Of a stretch of DNA of 64,000 nt, positions 10,618 through 20,333 are shown one piece after another (within the stretch, counting starts at the first letter, position 1; every line of letters starts with the position of its first letter). The position numbers and the translations under genes are program-made. Source of the DNA: Bacillus sp. HNG (lineage in GTDB: Bacteria > Bacillota > Bacilli > Bacillales > Bacillaceae_L); contig NZ_QUQV01000001.1 in the NCBI RefSeq assembly GCF_003400205.1, forward strand, positions 310,001 through 374,000, read 5' to 3'. Below the pieces are notes generated by a model. It did no database searches. It saw nothing but the letters and a program-made list of their open reading frames with translations, and was not told the DNA's origin.

Positions 10618-11229
10618 ATGGTAGTAGAACTTATTATTATTCTCCTAGCTTATCTTCTTGGATCAATCCCATCTGGGTTAATCGTTGGGAAGGTTGGCTA
10701 CGGTATTGATATTAGGGAGCATGGCAGCGGAAATTTAGGTGGGACCAATACATTCCGGACACTTGGTAAAAAAGCCGGGTTAATTGTAACAAGCGCTGAT
10801 ATTTTAAAAGGAACCTTGGCAACTTTGCTTCCTTCTTTATTATTGGGTGATACATTTCCAGATTATTTCCCATTATTAGTTGGTATGGTGGCGGTTGTCG
10901 GCCATATGTATCCTATTTTTGCAGGCTTTAAAGGCGGAAAGGCAGTCGCAACCTCTGGTGGAGTTCTGTTGGGCTATAATCCTATCCTGTTCCTAACGAC
11001 CTTATTATGCTTTTTCATTTTCTTAAAATTGACGAAAATGGTTTCCTTATCTTCTATGCTAGTTGCCCTTTATTGTATCACATTCAGCATTGTGTATAGT
11101 ATTTTTATTAAAACAGATTATCCTTTAATCATCGTTGTTTCATTACTAGCGGCATTTGTATTTTATCGTCACCGTGCAAACATTTCTCGGATTAAAAACA
11201 AAACAGAACCGAAGATTAAATGGTTATAA
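10618..11229 (+). CDS. plsY: Glycerol-3-phosphate acyltransferase PlsY
   Basis: Membrane enzyme that moves an acyl group from acyl-phosphate (made by PlsX) to glycerol-3-phosphate, the first step of phospholipid synthesis. 203 residues with about five membrane segments. The conserved loops are [11 protein letters not shown] near residue 14, the active-site [13 protein letters not shown] near 34-46, and [18 protein letters not shown] near 100-117. The ATG at 10618 was chosen because AAAGGAG ends 8 bases ahead and the protein then starts like other PlsY proteins. B. subtilis calls it yneS, in the same neighbourhood. Confidence 0.95.
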   Translation: MVVELIIILLAYLLGSIPSGLIVGKVGYGIDIREHGSGNLGGTNTFRTLGKKAGLIVTSADILKGTLATLLPSLLLGDTFPDYFPLLVGMVAVVGHMYPIFAGFKGGKAVATSGGVLLGYNPILFLTTLLCFFIFLKLTKMVSLSSMLVALYCITFSIVYSIFIKTDYPLIIVVSLLAAFVFYRHRANISRIKNKTEPKIKWL

Positions 11230-11230
11230 G

Positions 11231-11336
11231 AAAAGTGTTAAGCGCCCAGTAATAGTCGACACGCATAAAACGAGAACTGACAAACTTCCGAAACAATTAG
11301 CTAGGCTAGAGAGTTGATAACGCCTGGAACTAGACA
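11231..11336 (+). repeat. Dispersed repeat R2, degenerate copy
   Basis: About 105 bases matching the copy at 45360-45486 in the same order of blocks: AAGAAAAG, GACA-GCATAA-ACGAG, CTGACA, CTTCCGAA, and the end GCCTGGA-CTAGAC. Intergenic elements ending in GGAGCTAGAC are common in Bacillus genomes. Confidence 0.65.
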
Positions 11337-11345
11337 ATAAAAATT

Positions 11346-11373
11346 GACGTGTGAGCCTTTTAGGTCACACGTC
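11346..11373. terminator. Bidirectional terminator between plsY and the S9 peptidase
   Basis: Stem GACGTGTGA / TCACACGTC extended by CCT/AGG with one bulge, followed by T-rich sequence on both strands. Confidence 0.75.
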
Positions 11374-11383
11374 TTTCATTTCT

Positions 11384-13168
11384 TTAGATAAATCGATCAA
11401 AAAATTCGAGGATTTTACGGTTTACCTTTATTTCATTTTCCTTCTTCGAAAAACCATGCCCCTCATCCTCCAGTACAAGATATTCGACTTCCCTGCCTTT
11501 ATCTTGCAAAGCCTGTACGATTTTATCAGATTCTGCCTTTACAACACGTGGATCATTAGCCCCTTGGATTACTAACATCGGCTTTACCATGCCATCTAAA
11601 TGAGTAATCGGTGAATACTCGATTAACTTTTCACGGTCGTTCACAGGATCACCTACCCACTGATTCATGACCGGCTTCCAATGCTCGGGAACGGAATCAA
11701 TAAAGGAGAAAAGATCACTTGGGCCAAAAATATCAATCACAGCTTTGAAATATTCAGAATGCTTGCCATGGAGTAGAAGTGCCATATATCCACCATAGCT
11801 GCCACCTAATAGTAGAATTTTGTCACGATCTGCATAGCCATTTTTGATTAACCATTCCAATCCTTCGATATTATCTAGGCGAGGTCCATGCCCCCAGTCA
11901 CCCTCTACCATTTTCGTAAATTCCAAACCGTAACCGGTTGAACCACGGAAATTCGGTGCAAAAATGCTATAACCACGATTCACTAAAAACTGAAACATCG
12001 CTCGAAAAGACTTTCTTTCCGCAGACTGCGGACCACCATGCGGCCATAGAATGACATGTCCATTCGAAACATCCTTATTCGCCTTAAAAAAGAGCGCTTC
12101 AACTTCTAGACCATCAAATGATGGATACGTAATTACATTAGGATGAACAAGCTCCTCTTCTTTTACCCCGGGAACCCCATAATTAGTACATGCTGCCCAT
12201 GTATGGTCATTAGCCGAGCGCTTATAAATATTAAATGGACTTGTAGCAGAACGTCCCAATACATATAAGTTATTACTTTCTGTCACAACTAATTTTTCAA
12301 TCACAGATGCTGGAGTCTCCAGCTTCTTCAATTCACCAGATTGGATGTCAAAGGCATATAGAAAATCCTCCACGCCCTTCTCACTCACAATATATATCGT
12401 TTGAGATTGCTCATGATATTTAATTGATTTAAAATCTTCCATTTGAAGTGAAACAACCTTTGAAAATTGCTTTGAATTCACATCATATTTGGCCAGATAC
12501 GAAAAATCATCATCATAATCTGTTAATAAGTAAATCGTTGTTTCAGATGTAAACAATACATCTGAAACAGTATGCTGTTTATCCGTTTCTGGTGTTAAGC
12601 GATATTCCCTATCGTCTTTATGTAAAAAGGCTAACGAATATGTATTTGCAAAATGTTTTAAATAGATTTGACTACTTTCATTCGGACTTAGAGCGGTTAA
12701 ATAAGTCGCCGCATCAGTACCTTCGTTCATAATCCACTCTTTTTCCGTTTCTAAGTCAAAACAATAAGAATTCAAACACATAGCATTATCCTTCGTTGAA
12801 GTGTAAAACAATTTCTTTCCGTCCTTTGATAGTATTGCTATCATGTGACGATGCCCTTCATGTATTCTTACAGGCTTTAACTCCCCACCTTGTGGCTGTA
12901 ATGCATATAATTGAGTATTTTCATCCCCATCTTTATCAAAGCCCGCAATCAAAAATTGACCATTTTTATCATAGGTAAGCTCTTGACAGCTTTGATCAAT
13001 GAAAGTGAGTGGATAAGGAAATTGATTTGGTAAATCCATTGCCCAAAGATTATATGTCCCACTCAAATTCGTGCTAAATACTAACTGTTTTTCATTAGGA
13101 CTAACCGTAAAACTTTGAATACCAAAGGTTCTAAAAAACTGTTCTACATCTGGCTTTTGGAATTTCAT
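11384..13168 (-). CDS. S9 family serine peptidase (acylaminoacyl/dipeptidyl peptidase type)
   Basis: 594 residues. The first about 330 form WD-like repeats of a beta-propeller with many DG(K/E) turns. The C-terminal alpha/beta-hydrolase domain carries the nucleophile in LLGGSYGGYMAL, a later acidic residue in QGANDPRV and the histidine in DEGHGFSKKEN. Such enzymes remove short peptides or acylated residues from peptide N-termini in the cytoplasm; there is no signal peptide. The ATG at 13168 follows AGTAGGTG. It is divergent from the CapA-like gene. The exact specificity cannot be read from the sequence. Confidence 0.88.
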   Translation of the reverse strand: MKFQKPDVEQFFRTFGIQSFTVSPNEKQLVFSTNLSGTYNLWAMDLPNQFPYPLTFIDQSCQELTYDKNGQFLIAGFDKDGDENTQLYALQPQGGELKPVRIHEGHRHMIAILSKDGKKLFYTSTKDNAMCLNSYCFDLETEKEWIMNEGTDAATYLTALSPNESSQIYLKHFANTYSLAFLHKDDREYRLTPETDKQHTVSDVLFTSETTIYLLTDYDDDFSYLAKYDVNSKQFSKVVSLQMEDFKSIKYHEQSQTIYIVSEKGVEDFLYAFDIQSGELKKLETPASVIEKLVVTESNNLYVLGRSATSPFNIYKRSANDHTWAACTNYGVPGVKEEELVHPNVITYPSFDGLEVEALFFKANKDVSNGHVILWPHGGPQSAERKSFRAMFQFLVNRGYSIFAPNFRGSTGYGLEFTKMVEGDWGHGPRLDNIEGLEWLIKNGYADRDKILLLGGSYGGYMALLLHGKHSEYFKAVIDIFGPSDLFSFIDSVPEHWKPVMNQWVGDPVNDREKLIEYSPITHLDGMVKPMLVIQGANDPRVVKAESDKIVQALQDKGREVEYLVLEDEGHGFSKKENEIKVNRKILEFFDRFI

Positions 13169-13360
13169 TACTAAACACCTACTTCAACATAGTTTAATTT
13201 TCTCTTTATTTAATTCGACAGACGTTCAAATTGTCCTTCCAACTTATTTCGACTTATGAAATACATTGAAGATAATAGACAATATTCGATAAATTTCTAA
13301 CATTTTTTCATAGTTTTGTATTATAGTAGAATTATCATACATTACGGGGTGCAATGTCAT

Positions 13361-14548
13361 ATGAGAACAAGTAGAAGGAAACGAAAAAAAATTAATATCA
13401 CGAAATACCTTATTAGTCTACTTATTTTATTGCTTATTCCATTAGGTGTTTATTTTACACTAAATAATGTTAAAGCTGATTCTGTTACTAAAGACTACAT
13501 TGCCCATAATCACGATTATAAAAAGACAGAGCCGGAATTTAAGCCATTTACAACTTCAATGACACTTGCAGCAATTGGGGACATATTAATTCATTCAATT
13601 GTTTATGATGATGCGAAGACAAGCAATGGATATGATTTCAAACCAATGATTGCAAATGTAAAGGGATTACTAGAAAATGCAGACCTTACGATTGCCAATC
13701 AGGAAACAATCGTTGGTGGAACTGAAATTGGATTATCGACCTATCCGAGCTTTAATAGCCCTTTTGAGGTTGCTGATGCATTTAAGGATGCGGGTGTCGA
13801 TATTGTTTCTATCGCAAATAACCATACGCTTGACCGAGGCGAAAAGGCAATTTTAAGTGCAACTAATTATTTAAATAAGATTGGTATGGAATATACAGGA
13901 GGTTATCAGAGTCCAGAAGATAAAAGTAAAATACGTGTGTTAAATCGAAATGGAATCAGCATAGCATTCCTATCTTACACATATGGGACTAATGGTATTC
14001 CTGTGCCACAAGGAAAAGACTACCTCGTTAACTTAATTGATATGGAATTCATAAAAAAAGACATCAAAGCAGCCAAAGAAGTAGCAGATGTCGTTTCAGT
14101 TAGTATGCACTGGGGAAATGAATATCAACTATACCCGAGTGATTATCAAAAACAACTAGCTCAACAGCTTGCAGATGAGGGCGTTGACATCATTATTGGT
14201 CATCATCCCCACGTATTACAGCCAATGGATTGGTTAACAGGTAAAAATGGTAATCAAACATTTGTTGTCTACTCACTAGGAAATTTCTTATCTGGACAGA
14301 TGTGGGATTATAAAGATATTGGCGGGGTTTTACAGGTCGAAATTGTCAAAGAGGTAAAATCAAAGGATGAAACCATCATCCATGTTCAAAATCCACAACT
14401 TGCACCAACATTTGTGTCAAATAGTCACTATAAAAACTTTAAAGTCGTACCACTCCAAGACGCAAACAATTTTGGGTTAAGCAATGCGTCTAGTAAATAT
14501 GATGAAATGACTCATCACATGAATCAATGGCTGGATTCGAAGCAATAG
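13361..14548 (+). CDS. CapA-family metallophosphoesterase-like membrane-anchored protein
   Basis: 395 residues with an N-terminal basic stretch RRKRKK and one membrane segment at about 14-34, so the rest faces outward. The CapA/PGA_cap domain shows GDILIHS, ANQETI, SIANNHTLDRG, SMHWGNEYQ, IIGHHPHVLQP and VYSLGNFLSGQ, the metal-ligand motifs of this calcineurin-like family. Relatives include PgsA/CapA for poly-gamma-glutamate, but no capB or capC is nearby, so a role in polyglutamate synthesis is not supported here. The ATG at 13361 follows GGGGTG; the earlier in-frame start has no ribosome binding site. Confidence 0.85.
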   Translation: MRTSRRKRKKINITKYLISLLILLLIPLGVYFTLNNVKADSVTKDYIAHNHDYKKTEPEFKPFTTSMTLAAIGDILIHSIVYDDAKTSNGYDFKPMIANVKGLLENADLTIANQETIVGGTEIGLSTYPSFNSPFEVADAFKDAGVDIVSIANNHTLDRGEKAILSATNYLNKIGMEYTGGYQSPEDKSKIRVLNRNGISIAFLSYTYGTNGIPVPQGKDYLVNLIDMEFIKKDIKAAKEVADVVSVSMHWGNEYQLYPSDYQKQLAQQLADEGVDIIIGHHPHVLQPMDWLTGKNGNQTFVVYSLGNFLSGQMWDYKDIGGVLQVEIVKEVKSKDETIIHVQNPQLAPTFVSNSHYKNFKVVPLQDANNFGLSNASSKYDEMTHHMNQWLDSKQ

Positions 14549-14554
14549 ATTAAA

Positions 14555-14584
14555 CACAAGGCATATCCTTCGATATGCCTTGTG
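14555..14584. terminator. Bidirectional terminator between capA-like gene and yneP
   Basis: 13-bp perfect stem CACAAGGCATATC / GATATGCCTTGTG with the tetraloop CTTC. Confidence 0.8.
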
Positions 14585-14588
14585 ATCT

Positions 14589-15014
14589 TTATTCCTCTTT
14601 CTTTTTAGCATCTTCATATGCCTCATGCCAGTCAGGATAGTGTTTTCTAATCGATATTGGCCGGAATGAGTCTTTTTTTACACAAACATGGGATGAGGTT
14701 GCATTCACTGATACCTCCCCATCTGGCCTTTCAATTTGATATCCATAAATAACGCGAAGGCCATCATAATGTTCAATCCATGTCTTCACTAGTGCTGTTT
14801 CTCCATATCTTAATGGTTTTTTGTAAGAAACCTGCAAATCAATTACAGGAGAAATGATACCATCACTTTCCATAGCTGCATAACTAAAACCTAAATCCTT
14901 AATTAACTGGGTTCTTCCTAATTCCATCCAAACTAAATAATTTGCATGGTAAACGACACCCATTTGGTCTGTTTCTGCGTAACGTACTTCGACTTCCTTC
15001 TTTGAAATGAGCAA
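14589..15014 (-). CDS. yneP: Acyl-CoA thioesterase YneP (hot-dog fold)
   Basis: 141 residues forming one 4-hydroxybenzoyl-CoA-thioesterase-like hot-dog domain: VRYAETDQMGVVYHANYLVWMELGRT near residues 10-35 holds the active-site aspartate. It probably hydrolyses acyl-CoA in the cytoplasm; the substrate is unknown. The start is TTG at 15014 with GGGAGAG upstream. Its place between parE and tlp/sspN matches yneP in B. subtilis. Confidence 0.88.
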   Translation of the reverse strand: MLISKKEVEVRYAETDQMGVVYHANYLVWMELGRTQLIKDLGFSYAAMESDGIISPVIDLQVSYKKPLRYGETALVKTWIEHYDGLRVIYGYQIERPDGEVSVNATSSHVCVKKDSFRPISIRKHYPDWHEAYEDAKKKEE

Positions 15015-15108
15015 TGCGGTTCTCTCCCTACTCTTGTTATAAAAGTTTTATTTATACAAATATAGTATCATAAATGGAAAGGCTCTTAAAAATAAATGAA
15101 AACAAAAT

Positions 15109-15136
15109 AGAGTATGCCATCAATCAGGCATACTCT
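15109..15136 (-). terminator. Terminator of tlp
   Basis: 10-bp stem AGAGTATGCC / GGCATACTCT with an 8-base loop just after the tlp stop. Confidence 0.8.
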
Positions 15137-15142
15137 TTCATG

Positions 15143-15376
15143 TTATTGGTACCCATTTTCACGATCTGCTGCTTCGTCTTTAATCTCTTCTCTCATAGCC
15201 GCTATTGATTCTTCACGACGTTCATTCTTCGCTTGAATTCGTTGGCGTTCTTCTGCATTTGAGAACTCCATAGATTCTTGAGCTTCCTCGATGTTTTCGA
15301 TTGTGTTCTGAACCATGTCTTGTAGTTTTTCTACATTATCACTTCGATCGTCTGGTTTCGGTTTGTTGTGTGTCAC
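15143..15376 (-). CDS. tlp: Small acid-soluble spore protein Tlp
   Basis: 77 residues, thioredoxin-like-protein (Tlp) family of minor spore proteins, made in the forespore. [20 protein letters not shown] is the family's N-terminal signature, followed by a long charged helix with [17 protein letters not shown]. The GTG at 15376 was chosen because GGAGG lies 7 bases ahead and the product then begins [10 protein letters not shown] as in relatives. It follows sspN on the same strand, as in B. subtilis. Confidence 0.93.
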   Translation of the reverse strand: MTHNKPKPDDRSDNVEKLQDMVQNTIENIEEAQESMEFSNAEERQRIQAKNERREESIAAMREEIKDEAADRENGYQ

Positions 15377-15452
15377 GCCTATTCCTCCTATGTAATGTCG
15401 TACACCTCTATTTTGCTTCATATATAAAAAATTTATTTCTAAAAGGTAGAGA

Positions 15453-15467
15453 ATTCTCATGTAAAAA
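15453..15467. repeat. 15-base direct repeat upstream of tlp
   Basis: ATTCTCATGTAAAAA, identical to 15715-15729 upstream of sspN. It may hold part of a forespore promoter shared by the two spore genes. Confidence 0.5.
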
Positions 15468-15489
15468 AAGGAATATTTTCGCAAAAACA

Positions 15490-15514
15490 AAAGGACGTTG
15501 CTATAACGTCCTTT
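15490..15514 (-). terminator. Terminator of sspN
   Basis: 10-bp stem AAAGGACGTT / AACGTCCTTT with a 5-base loop, just after the sspN stop. Confidence 0.8.
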
Positions 15515-15532
15515 TATCCAGTGAATACGTAA

Positions 15533-15670
15533 TTATTCACCTTTTGTTTGCATAACCTGAGCGTGCTTCCCAGATTTGTCCTGCATCTTTTTACCTTTAT
15601 TTCCACCAAATCCACGTGGTTGTGTACCAATATGGTTAGGTTTGAATTGTTCATGGTCTTTTTGCGGCAT
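15533..15670 (-). CDS. sspN: Small acid-soluble spore protein N
   Basis: 45 residues. The end [18 protein letters not shown] and the middle [15 protein letters not shown] match the SspN family (B. subtilis SspN has about 48 residues and ends MQTKGE). These minor proteins are made in the forespore under SigG. The ATG at 15670 has a strong GGAGGAGGGGG site. It precedes tlp, with a hairpin between them. Confidence 0.92.
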   Translation of the reverse strand: MPQKDHEQFKPNHIGTQPRGFGGNKGKKMQDKSGKHAQVMQTKGE

Positions 15671-15714
15671 TATTTATTTCCCCCTCCTCCTTTTCATTAT
15701 CACCCGGAAAGGTG

Positions 15715-15729
15715 ATTCTCATGTAAAAA
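15715..15729. repeat. 15-base direct repeat upstream of sspN
   Basis: ATTCTCATGTAAAAA, the partner of 15453-15467. It ends about 45 bases ahead of the sspN start codon. Confidence 0.5.
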
Positions 15730-15771
15730 GAAGAGTGGAGATTATATTCAGTAAAGGATTTTGATGGAAAT

Positions 15772-15903
15772 TTACTCAGCTTTTTCTAATCTTTTTTGTT
15801 CTAGTCTTGCCTCAATTCGATCCATTGCTTCTTGGTCTTTTAACAATTGTTGTTTGTTTTCTTTGACCAAGTCTGCAAACGATACCTTTCTAACTTTTCT
15901 CAA
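15772..15903 (-). CDS. FbpB-like small basic protein
   Basis: 43 residues. VSFADLVKENKQQLLKDQEA followed by MDRIEARLEQKRLEKAE fits the FbpB family (Fur-regulated basic protein B), whose B. subtilis founder helps the FsrA small RNA under iron limitation. The start is taken as TTG at 15903 with AAGGTGA 5 bases ahead; a GTG three codons earlier is also possible. No clear Fur box is seen, so iron control is not shown. A role cannot be assigned beyond family resemblance. Confidence 0.65.
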   Translation of the reverse strand: MRKVRKVSFADLVKENKQQLLKDQEAMDRIEARLEQKRLEKAE

Positions 15904-16033
15904 TTTTCTCACCTTCCTCTAATTACTATTGTAATAGTAATAATCTCCAAAAACGGCTGAAATTATTACAAATTTTCGAAAATTTATTTAAAAATTTAAA
16001 AAAGGTCGGTTTTTGTTGAAAAATACGCAAAAA

Positions 16034-16061
16034 AAAGAACCAATCTACTATTGGTTCCTTT
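16034..16061 (-). terminator. Terminator of yneN
   Basis: Stem AAAGAACCAAT / ATTGGTTCCTTT with a short loop; a run of T follows on the minus strand. Confidence 0.8.
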
Positions 16062-16063
16062 TG

Positions 16064-16585
16064 TTACTTTAATTTTTTGACTTTGCTTTCAAGCATTTCT
16101 AAGTCCATTTGACCTTTTATAAAATCATTTATCGTCCCATCAGAGTTAATGAAAAACGTTTCAGGTAAACCCAAAACCTTATAATCACTACTGGCTTGGT
16201 TTTTAGGATCTACTAAAAGTGGAAATGTGTAACCCTTACCTTCCACGAATTTATGTGCATTTTCTGCCTTGACTTCGGAAGCTGTCATATTGACGGCTAG
16301 CACTTCAACATCATCACTTTTATTTTCATAAAATGTTTGAATTTCTGGCATTTCTTCACGACATGGTTTACACCATGAAGCCCAAAAATTTACAACAACC
16401 TTTTTCCCTTTTAAATCGGATAAACGAATTGTCTCGTTTTCATCATTTAACAATTGAAGTTCGAATTCAGGTGCTGAATTTCCAATCTCGATTCCGGTTA
16501 CGCCTCTTTTTTGATCTTGAACAAATTCAAAAACAGCATATCCTACTAGTCCTATTAAAACGAGTGCAATCACTATTTTTTTCAC
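16064..16585 (-). CDS. yneN: Membrane-anchored thiol-disulfide oxidoreductase (ResA/YneN type)
   Basis: 173 residues with one N-terminal membrane segment (IVIALVLIGLVGYAVF, residues 4-19) and an outward thioredoxin fold carrying WASWCKPCREEMP, the CxxC active site. Such proteins reduce disulfides outside the membrane, for example on apocytochrome c, drawing electrons from CcdA. A ccdA gene lies at 25470. The GTG at 16585 was chosen because GGAGG lies 9 bases ahead. Position next to citB matches yneN. Confidence 0.88.
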   Translation of the reverse strand: MKKIVIALVLIGLVGYAVFEFVQDQKRGVTGIEIGNSAPEFELQLLNDENETIRLSDLKGKKVVVNFWASWCKPCREEMPEIQTFYENKSDDVEVLAVNMTASEVKAENAHKFVEGKGYTFPLLVDPKNQASSDYKVLGLPETFFINSDGTINDFIKGQMDLEMLESKVKKLK

Positions 16586-16677
16586 GATTTCAATCCTCCG
16601 TAAAATTTCCGCAAATGTCATGTATAATTTCAATTTCCATTATATCTATTTAACCATATAAAAGAATAAAATTAAAA

Positions 16678-16706
16678 GGCAGTTTTGTGAACTCCACAAA
16701 ACTGCC
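16678..16706 (-). terminator. Terminator downstream of citB
   Basis: 12-bp perfect stem GGCAGTTTTGTG / CACAAAACTGCC followed by TTTTAATTTTATT on the minus strand. It lies after a repeat element, about 130 bases beyond the citB stop. Confidence 0.85.
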
Positions 16707-16830
16707 CTAGAATTAAGCGTAATGTCTAGCTTCTGCTCCCAACGACTAGCGAGACTTCCCTCACCTTCTGTACGATAAGTCAGGTTCAGTCCAGTCCGTA
16801 CGTCGTTAAACGGTCGCTTTCGCCTTTCGT
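16707..16830 (-). repeat. Intergenic repeat-like element (R3) between citB and its terminator
   Basis: On the minus strand it begins GGCGAAAGCGACCG and ends GCAGAAGCTAGAC. This is the layout of dispersed Bacillus intergenic elements; the end resembles that of R2, but the body differs, and no second copy is in this window. Confidence 0.5.
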
Positions 16831-16832
16831 TT

Positions 16833-19541
16833 TTAACCCTTCATTTTCTCACGAAGAACCATTTGAAGGATACCACCGTGACGGTAGTAATCAATTTCAA
16901 CTTCACTGTCGAAACGAACTAATACTTCAAATTCTTTCTTATTACCTTCTTCGTCAGTAGCCGTAACTTTGACATAGTCACGTGGTTTTACATTTTCGTC
17001 GATTTGAACTTCAATTTCTTCTTTACCAGTCAAGCCAAGAGTTTCTGCATTTTCACCTTGTTTGAATTGTAATGGTAATACACCCATTAATACAAGGTTA
17101 CTACGGTGAATACGCTCGAAGCTTTCAGCAATAACTGTTTTAATGCCAAGTAGGTTAGTACCTTTCGCAGCCCAGTCACGTGATGAACCCATACCATAAT
17201 CGTTACCAGCGATAACAGCTAGGCCAGTTCCATCTTGCTTGTATTTCATACATGCATCGTAGATAGACATAACTTCACCAGTTGGCCAGTAAGTAGTCCA
17301 TCCACCTTCTGTTCCAGGAGCGATTTGGTTGCGAATGCGGATATTCGCGAAAGTTCCTCTTGTCATGACACGGTCATTACCACGACGTGAACCATAAGAG
17401 TTAAAGTCACGAGGTGTTACTCCTTTTTCTTGTAGGTATTTACCTGCTGGCGTATCTTTACCAATCGAACCTGCCGGTGAAATGTGGTCAGTCGTTACGG
17501 AGTCACCGAATTTACCAACTACACGTAAGCTATTAAGTGGCTGAACTTCACCTGGCTCTTTAGATAACCCTTCAAAGAATGGTGGGTTTTGAATATATGT
17601 GGAGTCTTCATCCCACACATAAAGTGCTTCATCCGTACTCTCAATTGCGTTCCAACGCTCGTTATCGTCAAATACACGCTCGTATTCTTTTCTGAATAAC
17701 TCAGGTGTAACAGTCTTTTTAACTTCAGCTTTAACTTCTTCTGCAGTTGGCCAGATGTCATTAAAGAATACATCATTGCCGTCTTTATCTTTACCGATAG
17801 GTTCTTTTTGAAGATCGATATCAACAGTACCAGCTAATGCATATGCCACTACAAGTGGTGGAGATGCAAGGTAGTTACCTTTCACTAGTGGGTGAATACG
17901 TCCTTCAAAGTTACGGTTACCAGAAAGTACAGAAGTAATAACTAGATCATTTTCAGCAACTGCTTTTTCAATTTCTGGTGCTAATGGACCTGAGTTACCG
18001 ATACAAGTTGTACAACCATAACCAACTGTACTAAAGCCAAGCTTTTCAAGGTATGGTAGTAGACCAGAATCTTCTAAATAACCTGTTACTACCTTAGAAC
18101 CTGGTGCTAAAGATGTTTTAACATATTTAGGTACTTCTAGGCCTTTTTCAACCGCTTTTTTTGCAACAAGACCTGCACCTAACATTACATATGGGTTTGA
18201 AGTATTTGTACAGCTTGTGATCGCAGCAATTGCGATATCACCTGTCTTCATTTGTACTTCTTCACCATCATTGAATTTTACAGTAATCTCCTTTTTGATT
18301 TCTTCTGGAGTTAAACCGTAGCCTTGGTTACCAGTTGCAGTTAATGCAGTGTGGTAAGCTTCTTTCATTTTTGAAAGTGGAATTAAATCTTGTGGACGCT
18401 TAGGACCAGAAAGATTTGCTTCAATTTCAGATAGATTAATCTCAACCACATCTGTGAAAATTGGATCTTCTGCATCAGCTGTATAGAATAAGCCGTTTGC
18501 TTTGGAGTATTCTTCTACAACTTTAACTTGCTCTTCATCACGACCAGTTAAACGAAGATATTCTAATGCTTCTTCGTCAACAGGGAAGAATCCACAAGTA
18601 GCACCATATTCTGGAGCCATGTTAGAAATAGTTGCACGGTCAGCAAGTGGAAGTTGAGAAACACCAGGACCGAAGAATTCAACAAATTTACCAACAACGC
18701 CTTTTTGACGTAATACTTGAGTTACTTTGAGCGCTAAGTCAGTAGCTGTTGTACCATTTGGTAATGTACCAACCAGTTTAACCCCGATTACTTCTGGTAC
18801 TGGGAAATAGGATGGCTGTCCAAGCATTCCAGCTTCAGCTTCAATTCCTCCAACACCCCAACCAAGTACACCGATACCGTTAATCATTGTTGTATGAGAA
18901 TCAGTACCTACAAGTGTATCTGGGAATGCTTCGAACTCACCGTTTTCACCTTCAACTGCATGAACTACGTTCGCTAAATATTCAAGGTTTACTTGGTGAA
19001 CAATACCTGTTGCAGGTGGTACTGCACGGTAGTTATCAAATGCTTTTTGAGCCCAGCTTAAGAACTTATAACGCTCAGCGTTACGCTCGAATTCTAGCTC
19101 CATATTGTATTTTAGTGCATCTAATGTACCTGCTCTGTCAACTTGTACAGAGTGGTCAATAACTAAGTCTACCGGAATTTCAGGGTTGATTTTTTGTGGA
19201 TCTCCACCCATGTCAGCCATTGCCTTACGAAGTGATGCTAAATCAACTACAGCAGGTACCCCAGTAAAGTCTTGAAGAATAACACGTGATGGTTTGAATG
19301 GCACATCAACCTCTTTTAATTCATTAGTTCCCCATTTTGCTAAATTTTCAACATGTTCCTTTGTAATTACTCTTCCATCAACTTGACGTAATACAGATTC
19401 TAAAAGAACCTTAATGGAATATGGCAATTTTGAAACGTTACCAATTTTAGCATCTTCTAATGCTTGTAAGCTATAATAGTTATACTTTTTGCCGTTTGCT
19501 TCGAAAGAAGAACGTGCATTAAATACATCATGCTTTGCCAT
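16833..19541 (-). CDS. citB: Aconitate hydratase (aconitase)
   Basis: Interconverts citrate and isocitrate in the TCA cycle; when its cluster is lost the B. subtilis enzyme also binds RNA. 902 residues, close to the B. subtilis length. The 4Fe-4S ligands lie in TSCTNTSNP and [10 protein letters not shown], with [22 protein letters not shown] before them and the swivel domain with [10 protein letters not shown] near the end. The ATG at 19541 has AAAGGGG 8 bases ahead and the product then begins [13 protein letters not shown]; an in-frame upstream extension has no such site. CcpC-like dyads lie upstream. Confidence 0.97.
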   Translation of the reverse strand: MAKHDVFNARSSFEANGKKYNYYSLQALEDAKIGNVSKLPYSIKVLLESVLRQVDGRVITKEHVENLAKWGTNELKEVDVPFKPSRVILQDFTGVPAVVDLASLRKAMADMGGDPQKINPEIPVDLVIDHSVQVDRAGTLDALKYNMELEFERNAERYKFLSWAQKAFDNYRAVPPATGIVHQVNLEYLANVVHAVEGENGEFEAFPDTLVGTDSHTTMINGIGVLGWGVGGIEAEAGMLGQPSYFPVPEVIGVKLVGTLPNGTTATDLALKVTQVLRQKGVVGKFVEFFGPGVSQLPLADRATISNMAPEYGATCGFFPVDEEALEYLRLTGRDEEQVKVVEEYSKANGLFYTADAEDPIFTDVVEINLSEIEANLSGPKRPQDLIPLSKMKEAYHTALTATGNQGYGLTPEEIKKEITVKFNDGEEVQMKTGDIAIAAITSCTNTSNPYVMLGAGLVAKKAVEKGLEVPKYVKTSLAPGSKVVTGYLEDSGLLPYLEKLGFSTVGYGCTTCIGNSGPLAPEIEKAVAENDLVITSVLSGNRNFEGRIHPLVKGNYLASPPLVVAYALAGTVDIDLQKEPIGKDKDGNDVFFNDIWPTAEEVKAEVKKTVTPELFRKEYERVFDDNERWNAIESTDEALYVWDEDSTYIQNPPFFEGLSKEPGEVQPLNSLRVVGKFGDSVTTDHISPAGSIGKDTPAGKYLQEKGVTPRDFNSYGSRRGNDRVMTRGTFANIRIRNQIAPGTEGGWTTYWPTGEVMSIYDACMKYKQDGTGLAVIAGNDYGMGSSRDWAAKGTNLLGIKTVIAESFERIHRSNLVLMGVLPLQFKQGENAETLGLTGKEEIEVQIDENVKPRDYVKVTATDEEGNKKEFEVLVRFDSEVEIDYYRHGGILQMVLREKMKG

Positions 19542-19667
19542 ATGTATACCCCCTTTGTTATAATAATAACGCAATTTTACACAATTGTCGAAATTTAAGA
19601 GGAATTTTAAACTCTCCAATTAAATCCCCCGCATAACATATATTAATATAACTATATACATAAGTAA

Positions 19668-19706
19668 ATAACAAGATTGTTATTATACTTTATAAGTTTT
19701 ACTTAT
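19668..19706 (-). promoter_or_regulatory. Possible CcpC operators upstream of citB
   Basis: ATAAGTTTTACTTAT at 19692-19706 fits the ATAA-N7-TTAT dyad recognised by the citrate-responsive repressor CcpC. A second dyad with an 8-base spacer (ATAA-N8-TTAT) lies at 19668-19683. In B. subtilis CcpC represses citB. The region is AT-rich, so chance matches are possible, and sspO reads away from the same interval. Confidence 0.4.
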
Positions 19707-19762
19707 CATCTTGAAGGATAAATTGTTGAAAAAAGTATAAAATAAGGTCGGAGGTGAATAGA

Positions 19763-19912
19763 ATGTCGAAACGTAAAGCAAATCATATTCGACCTGGAAT
19801 GAATGATGCAAGCGCACAAGGTATTGGAGCGGGGTATAATGAAGAATTTGCAAATGAGCCATTAACGGCAGAACAACGTCAAAACAATAAAAAGCGAAAG
19901 AAAAATCAATAA
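19763..19912 (+). CDS. sspO: Small acid-soluble spore protein O
   Basis: 49 residues: [20 protein letters not shown], then [10 protein letters not shown] and a basic end NNKKRKKNQ. This matches SspO (CotK), a minor forespore protein. The ATG at 19763 follows GGAGGTG. It is divergent from citB, as in B. subtilis, where sspO-sspP lie beside citB. A strong terminator follows. Confidence 0.92.
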   Translation: MSKRKANHIRPGMNDASAQGIGAGYNEEFANEPLTAEQRQNNKKRKKNQ

Positions 19913-19927
19913 ATTTTTTATAAATTA

Positions 19928-19947
19928 AAGCCCGCTAATGCGGGCTT
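19928..19947 (+). terminator. Terminator of sspO
   Basis: 8-bp GC-rich stem AAGCCCGC / GCGGGCTT with a 4-base loop, then ACTTTTTT. The reverse strand may use it after the 84-residue gene. Confidence 0.85.
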
Positions 19948-19953
19948 ACTTTT

Positions 19954-20208
19954 TTATTCGTTAACTTCATTCATAATAGATTGTAGATCCTGTTGAAATT
20001 GCTGAAGTTGAGATTTTTGGTGCTCTGATGCCACTTCCAACGCATTTTCAATTTGTTGATAGGCTTCATTAACCTCATTTTTCAATCGTTTTAAATGAGT
20101 ACCATAGTCAGGATCATTGCTAACGATGTTTGTATAAACATCCTTCGCTTGTTCTGTTCCTTGCTGTGCAGCTTGGAATGCTTGTTGTTGATTTTTATGA
20201 TACGGCAT
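19954..20208 (-). CDS. Hypothetical glutamine-rich coiled-coil protein
   Basis: 84 residues, about one fifth glutamine, with no membrane segment. Residues 40-80 (LKRLKNEVNEAYQQIENALE onward) should form a helix or coiled coil. The ATG at 20208 has GGGAGTTG ahead. I do not recognise the family. It sits on the opposite strand between sspO and sspP, so a sporulation link is possible but rests on position only. It is clearly not Tlp, which is found at 15143-15376. Confidence 0.55.
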   Translation of the reverse strand: MPYHKNQQQAFQAAQQGTEQAKDVYTNIVSNDPDYGTHLKRLKNEVNEAYQQIENALEVASEHQKSQLQQFQQDLQSIMNEVNE

Positions 20209-20333
20209 TTTTTCAACTCCCTTAAGGTAATTCGTGCAATTATAGCTTACCTTTTTTCCAAAAAATCATTCGGCACACAATCGCATAAAAAAGTGGAAAA
20301 ATACTATCCTAATACATAAGGGAGGGATAAAAT

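Noticed and set aside
13361-14548. Poly-gamma-glutamate capsule locus
   Set aside because: Only a CapA-like gene is present; no capB, capC or capE neighbours are found.
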